Assembly: GCA_001824455.1 (NCBI GenBank)
Contig: MHXL01000178.1
Coordinates: forward strand, 1-8,236
Direction: 5' to 3'
DNA length: 8,236 bases
Origin: Desulfuromonadaceae bacterium GWB2_53_15
Lineage (GTDB): Bacteria > Desulfobacterota > Desulfuromonadia > Geobacterales > Pseudopelobacteraceae
Positions 6,130-8,236 of this stretch are shown here, in pieces (the stretch's first letter is position 1; each line of letters opens with the position of its first letter). The position numbers and the translations under genes were made by a program. The notes beneath the pieces are model-generated. The model saw only the letters and a program-made list of their open reading frames with translations, was not told the DNA's origin and ran no database searches.

Positions 6130-7434
6130 CTATGAATTCAGGTACTCTTCAATTTTCTCGGACAGCGTGCGGTAGATCCGGCGGCACTCGTTTTCGTCCT
6201 TCTCCAGCAGCGTCACGCGGAATCCTTGCAACGGTGTGGAAAACGAGGAGAGCGGCACCACGCAGATCCCGGTTGCTGCCAGGATGTGGTAAACAAAACG
6301 CTTGTCCAGCGACACGCCCGGCTGGTTGACCAGACCTTCAACCAGCTCCTTGACCTCGGCATTGGCTATGGGCAGTGTCTGGCGATTATTGAGCAGGCCT
6401 TCCTTGAAAGCCACCGCCATATAAAAGGCGCCATTGGTGCGGTTGACCTGCAGGGCCGGAATCTTACTCAGGAAATCGTAGGTGATGTTGCTCATCCGTT
6501 CGTAGCTGGCAATGCGCTCCGCCAGATAAAGGGTATACTCCGGATGTTGCATGATGGCCGGGATCACAGCCTGGGGCAGGGTGGTGGAACAGACCTCGTT
6601 CATCTTGCCGGTCAGGATCAGATTGACATACTTGCGAAACTGCTCGTCCTTGTGGCCGTTATAGACCTCAATCCAGCCGCAGCGCGAACCTGGCCAGGGG
6701 AACTCCTTGGAGATCCCTTTCAGGGAGATGGCCGGCACATCACCGATCACGTCACTGATGGGGACGGTCTTCTCGCCGTTGTACACAATGTTGGTGTAGA
6801 CCTCATCGGAGATTATAAACAGGTCGTTTTCGCGGGCAACTGCCACGATCTCCTCCAGCATCGCCTTGGTATAGACCATGCCGGTGGGGTTGTCAGGGTT
6901 GATGATCATGATGGCGCAGATGTTTGGGTTGAACTTGACATGGTTGCGCAGATCATCCATGTCCGGGTACCATTTGTCCTCGGACTTGAGCCGGAACAGG
7001 GAGGGCGCCGAGTGGGCATGGCCAATCTCACCCAGGGTATGAGTAGTGTAGGAAGGTGACGGCATCAGCACCCGCGCCTCGGAGCGCAGGCAACCATAAA
7101 TCTTGGCGATGGCATCGCCCAGACCATTGAAGAAAATGATGTCGTCGGGCGTAATCTGCGCACCGCCACGGCTATTGGCGGTCTCGCAGATGAATTCTCG
7201 GGTTTCCAGCACGCCCCGCGTATGACAATAACCCCAGCTATGGTTGTCCATGACCGCCTTGGCCACGATCTCCTTCATCCAGCCCGGGATGACTTCGCCC
7301 TTGACGATCGGGTCGCCGATATTTTCCCAGTTGATCTTGACGCCGTGCTTTTGCAGTTTTTCTGCCACATTAACGATGTTCCGAATTTCGTAAGTCAATT
7401 CCCCGCTACCGGGACTAACCAGCTCGGTTCTCAT
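6130..7434 (-). CDS. PLP-dependent class I/II aminotransferase (alanine/aspartate aminotransferase-like)
   Basis: Cytoplasmic pyridoxal-phosphate enzyme of fold type I, likely transferring amino groups between an amino acid and a 2-oxo acid; the exact substrates cannot be told from sequence alone. The 434-residue product shows NPDNPTG (179-185, cofactor-ring asparagine), DEVY (210-213, Asp to the pyridine nitrogen and Tyr to the ring oxygen), the Schiff-base lysine Lys243 in GISKEF, and PGSRCGW (248-254), whose arginine binds the cofactor phosphate. FRVTLLE (405-411) carries the C-terminal arginine that binds the substrate carboxylate. The ATG at 7434 is chosen because GAGGAGG lies just upstream; in-frame extension to 7503 would add 23 residues without family support. 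No promoter was recognised in the roughly 100 bases between it and the upstream terminator. It shares a bidirectional terminator with tatA. The leu genes at the far left suggest no direct link. Confidence 0.9.
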   Translation of the reverse strand: MRTELVSPGSGELTYEIRNIVNVAEKLQKHGVKINWENIGDPIVKGEVIPGWMKEIVAKAVMDNHSWGYCHTRGVLETREFICETANSRGGAQITPDDIIFFNGLGDAIAKIYGCLRSEARVLMPSPSYTTHTLGEIGHAHSAPSLFRLKSEDKWYPDMDDLRNHVKFNPNICAIMIINPDNPTGMVYTKAMLEEIVAVARENDLFIISDEVYTNIVYNGEKTVPISDVIGDVPAISLKGISKEFPWPGSRCGWIEVYNGHKDEQFRKYVNLILTGKMNEVCSTTLPQAVIPAIMQHPEYTLYLAERIASYERMSNITYDFLSKIPALQVNRTNGAFYMAVAFKEGLLNNRQTLPIANAEVKELVEGLVNQPGVSLDKRFVYHILAATGICVVPLSSFSTPLQGFRVTLLEKDENECRRIYRTLSEKIEEYLNS

Positions 7435-7532
7435 TCTTGCCTCCTCGGCCTGATATATTTCGTACGATAGAATTTGTATTAGTAACTTATTTGGCGAACG
7501 CACTGGCCTGTTTTATCAAGGGCAGGAAACAA

Positions 7533-7562
7533 AACAGCCGTGGGCGGCTGCCCACGGCTGTT
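7533..7562 (-). terminator. Minus-strand intrinsic terminator
   Basis: A perfect 13-base stem AACAGCCGTGGGC (7533-7545) / GCCCACGGCTGTT (7550-7562) has a four-base loop. Read on the minus strand the stem is followed by TTTTGTTT, so it terminates leftward transcripts arriving from the small candidate gene and possibly the SH3-like gene. It separates them from the aminotransferase gene. Confidence 0.85.
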
Positions 7563-7589
7563 CAAATACGGATCGGTTGGCAACGGTGA

Positions 7590-7694
7590 TCAGTGAACAG
7601 CAGGCACACGTGCGGCATTACGCGCCGCGGCGCACATAGCTCGTCCTGCTGCAATAGTGGAGATCATCGGTTCCATGATTGGTTTCAATAACAT
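7590..7694 (-). CDS. Candidate small gene (34-codon open frame) or small RNA
   Basis: The minus strand has an open frame of 34 codons from the ATG at 7694 (28 codons from a second ATG at 7676), ending in TGA at 7592-7590. The longer product begins MLLKPIMEPM, passes through the helix-prone STIAAGRAMCAAARNAARV (residues 13-31) and ends in PAVH. It has one cysteine and alternating alanine and arginine, compatible with a short amphipathic helix. No Shine-Dalgarno sequence precedes either ATG. A weak promoter (7685-7713) lies just before it and a strong terminator just after. The -10 box overlaps the first ATG, so the shorter frame, or a non-coding RNA of about 150 bases, fits the promoter better. 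A perfect 12-base palindrome GCGCCGCGGCGC (7622-7633) lies inside. I do not recognise the product, and the frame may not be translated. Confidence 0.35.
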   Translation of the reverse strand: MLLKPIMEPMISTIAAGRAMCAAARNAARVPAVH

Positions 7695-7713
7695 ACCGGA
7701 ATCAGCTCGTCAA
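7685..7713 (-). promoter_or_regulatory. Weak candidate promoter for the small transcript
   Basis: On the minus strand TTGACG (7713-7708, five of six) is followed after 17 bases by TATTGA (7690-7685, three of six). Transcription would start near 7678. The -35 box is good and the -10 box poor. The position, between the SH3-like gene's stop and the terminator at 7533-7562, is what makes it worth listing. Confidence 0.3.
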
Positions 7714-7753
7714 CGGTTTTGTGCTCCTGACCGGATTCAGGTCCAAAGCGGCC

Positions 7754-8236
7754 TTACTTCTGGAGTGTGACTATCCGTTCCAGACCAATCAGCAACCTGC
7801 CGTCCTCATCCCGCCAGCGCAACCAGGCCAGCGAATACTGGTCCGGCATGACCAGGGCCCAATCCTCCTCAAACTTGACAATCTTGAAACACTTTTTGAG
7901 AACCTGCGTCTGCAAAACACCTTTACCCGGCTCCTGATAAAGCTGGCAATACTGCTTGCGCAATCCCGGCAACAACCTTCCCAACTGCCCCTTGAAGAAG
8001 CTGTCCCACGGATGAAAGGCACCTTGCCGCTGGGGCATCAGCCAAGCCTCCCGGCCGGCATCGTCATATACCACCCGCAACCAGTTTCCTTTGCGGGCCG
8101 TAACAATCAGCGGCAACTTGGCGCTGCTCATGCCAAAGATCCAGTCATATGGTGGAACCGTACCGCCATTCAACTCCCCCAGACGTGAAAGGGCGGGTTC
8201 CTCGTAAAGATTAAGCGGCACTGCCTTTTCACCATC
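7754..8236 (-). CDS. Hypothetical protein with probable SH3-like segments (5'-truncated by window edge)
   Basis: The frame is open to the right edge, so the start is outside the window; 160 C-terminal residues are visible, ending in TAA. A GTG at 8221 could start translation, but the five preceding codons (DGEKA) read naturally into the next residues, so continuation is more likely. The first visible part resembles a bacterial SH3 domain: PLNLYEEPALSRLGEL, then LIVTARKGNWLRVVYDDAGREAWLMP (about residues 42-67), with the strand-Trp-Leu-Val pattern such domains have. A second, weaker repeat of that pattern follows: QLYQEPGKGVL, then CFKIVKFEEDWALVM and LAWLRWRD (about 97-145). Bacterial SH3 domains often occur in exported cell-wall or periplasmic proteins, but the signal peptide, if any, lies off the window. 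The function is unknown; the assignment rests on pattern only. Confidence 0.7.
   Translation of the reverse strand, partial: DGEKAVPLNLYEEPALSRLGELNGGTVPPYDWIFGMSSAKLPLIVTARKGNWLRVVYDDAGREAWLMPQRQGAFHPWDSFFKGQLGRLLPGLRKQYCQLYQEPGKGVLQTQVLKKCFKIVKFEEDWALVMPDQYSLAWLRWRDEDGRLLIGLERIVTLQK

Noticed and set aside
6226..7059. A 277-codon open frame on the plus strand, antisense to the aminotransferase gene.
   Set aside because: The opposite strand encodes a complete aminotransferase with all catalytic motifs. The antisense product has no recognisable domain and no Shine-Dalgarno; it is a by-product of codon bias.
7457..7470. CGTACG-centred imperfect palindrome upstream of the aminotransferase gene as an operator.
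   Set aside because: The symmetry is short and no promoter could be placed around it, so it is not distinguishable from chance.

Overview
The window looks like chromosome from a Gram-negative bacterium. It encodes an outer-membrane-type beta-barrel protein, a Tat translocase subunit, a secreted periplasmic protein and a membrane chemoreceptor. GC content is moderately high. The homoaconitase-like LeuC/LeuD pair, the DUF3187-type barrel, the chemoreceptor tip of the '[12 protein letters not shown]' kind and the style of the terminators suggest a deltaproteobacterium near Geobacter/Pelobacter (Desulfuromonadota). This is inferred from family resemblance only. No tRNA, rRNA, CRISPR array, transposase or phage gene is visible.

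Layout. (1) 1-1874, plus strand: the 3' part of leuC and a complete leuD, the two subunits of isopropylmalate isomerase in leucine biosynthesis, closed by an intrinsic terminator. The 112-base gap between them carries two facing copies of a C/G-rich palindromic repeat. (2) 1913-2486, plus: a stand-alone gene with a strong sigma70-type promoter and its own terminator, encoding a small secreted protein of the Yx(FWY)xxD repeat family. (3) 5577-2490, minus: a two-gene unit. A chemoreceptor without a periplasmic domain overlaps a DUF3187-like outer membrane protein gene, which contains a nearly exact, in-frame 327-bp tandem duplication. (4) 5714-5963, plus: a single tatA gene, transcribed away from the chemoreceptor. 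(5) 7434-6130, minus: a class I/II aminotransferase, convergent with tatA and sharing a bidirectional terminator with it. (6) 7713-7533, minus: a possible small transcript with a weak promoter, a 28-34 codon open frame and a good terminator. (7) 8236-7754, minus: the C-terminal part of a protein with SH3-like sequence, running off the right edge.

The genes mostly form separate small transcription units with clear terminators. Amino-acid metabolism is represented by leuCD and the aminotransferase. Envelope functions are represented by tatA, the secreted protein, the barrel protein and perhaps the SH3-like protein. The most distinctive signal is the fresh tandem duplication inside the barrel gene. 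Next are the paired inverted repeats inside the leu operon, the small unexplained transcript at 7533-7713, and the receptor/outer-membrane gene pairing. I do not see a clearly new multi-gene system. If only annotated genes are counted, the sole gene-free stretch over 300 bases is 7435-7753: it holds the aminotransferase leader (no convincing promoter found), the terminator at 7533-7562 and the candidate small gene.
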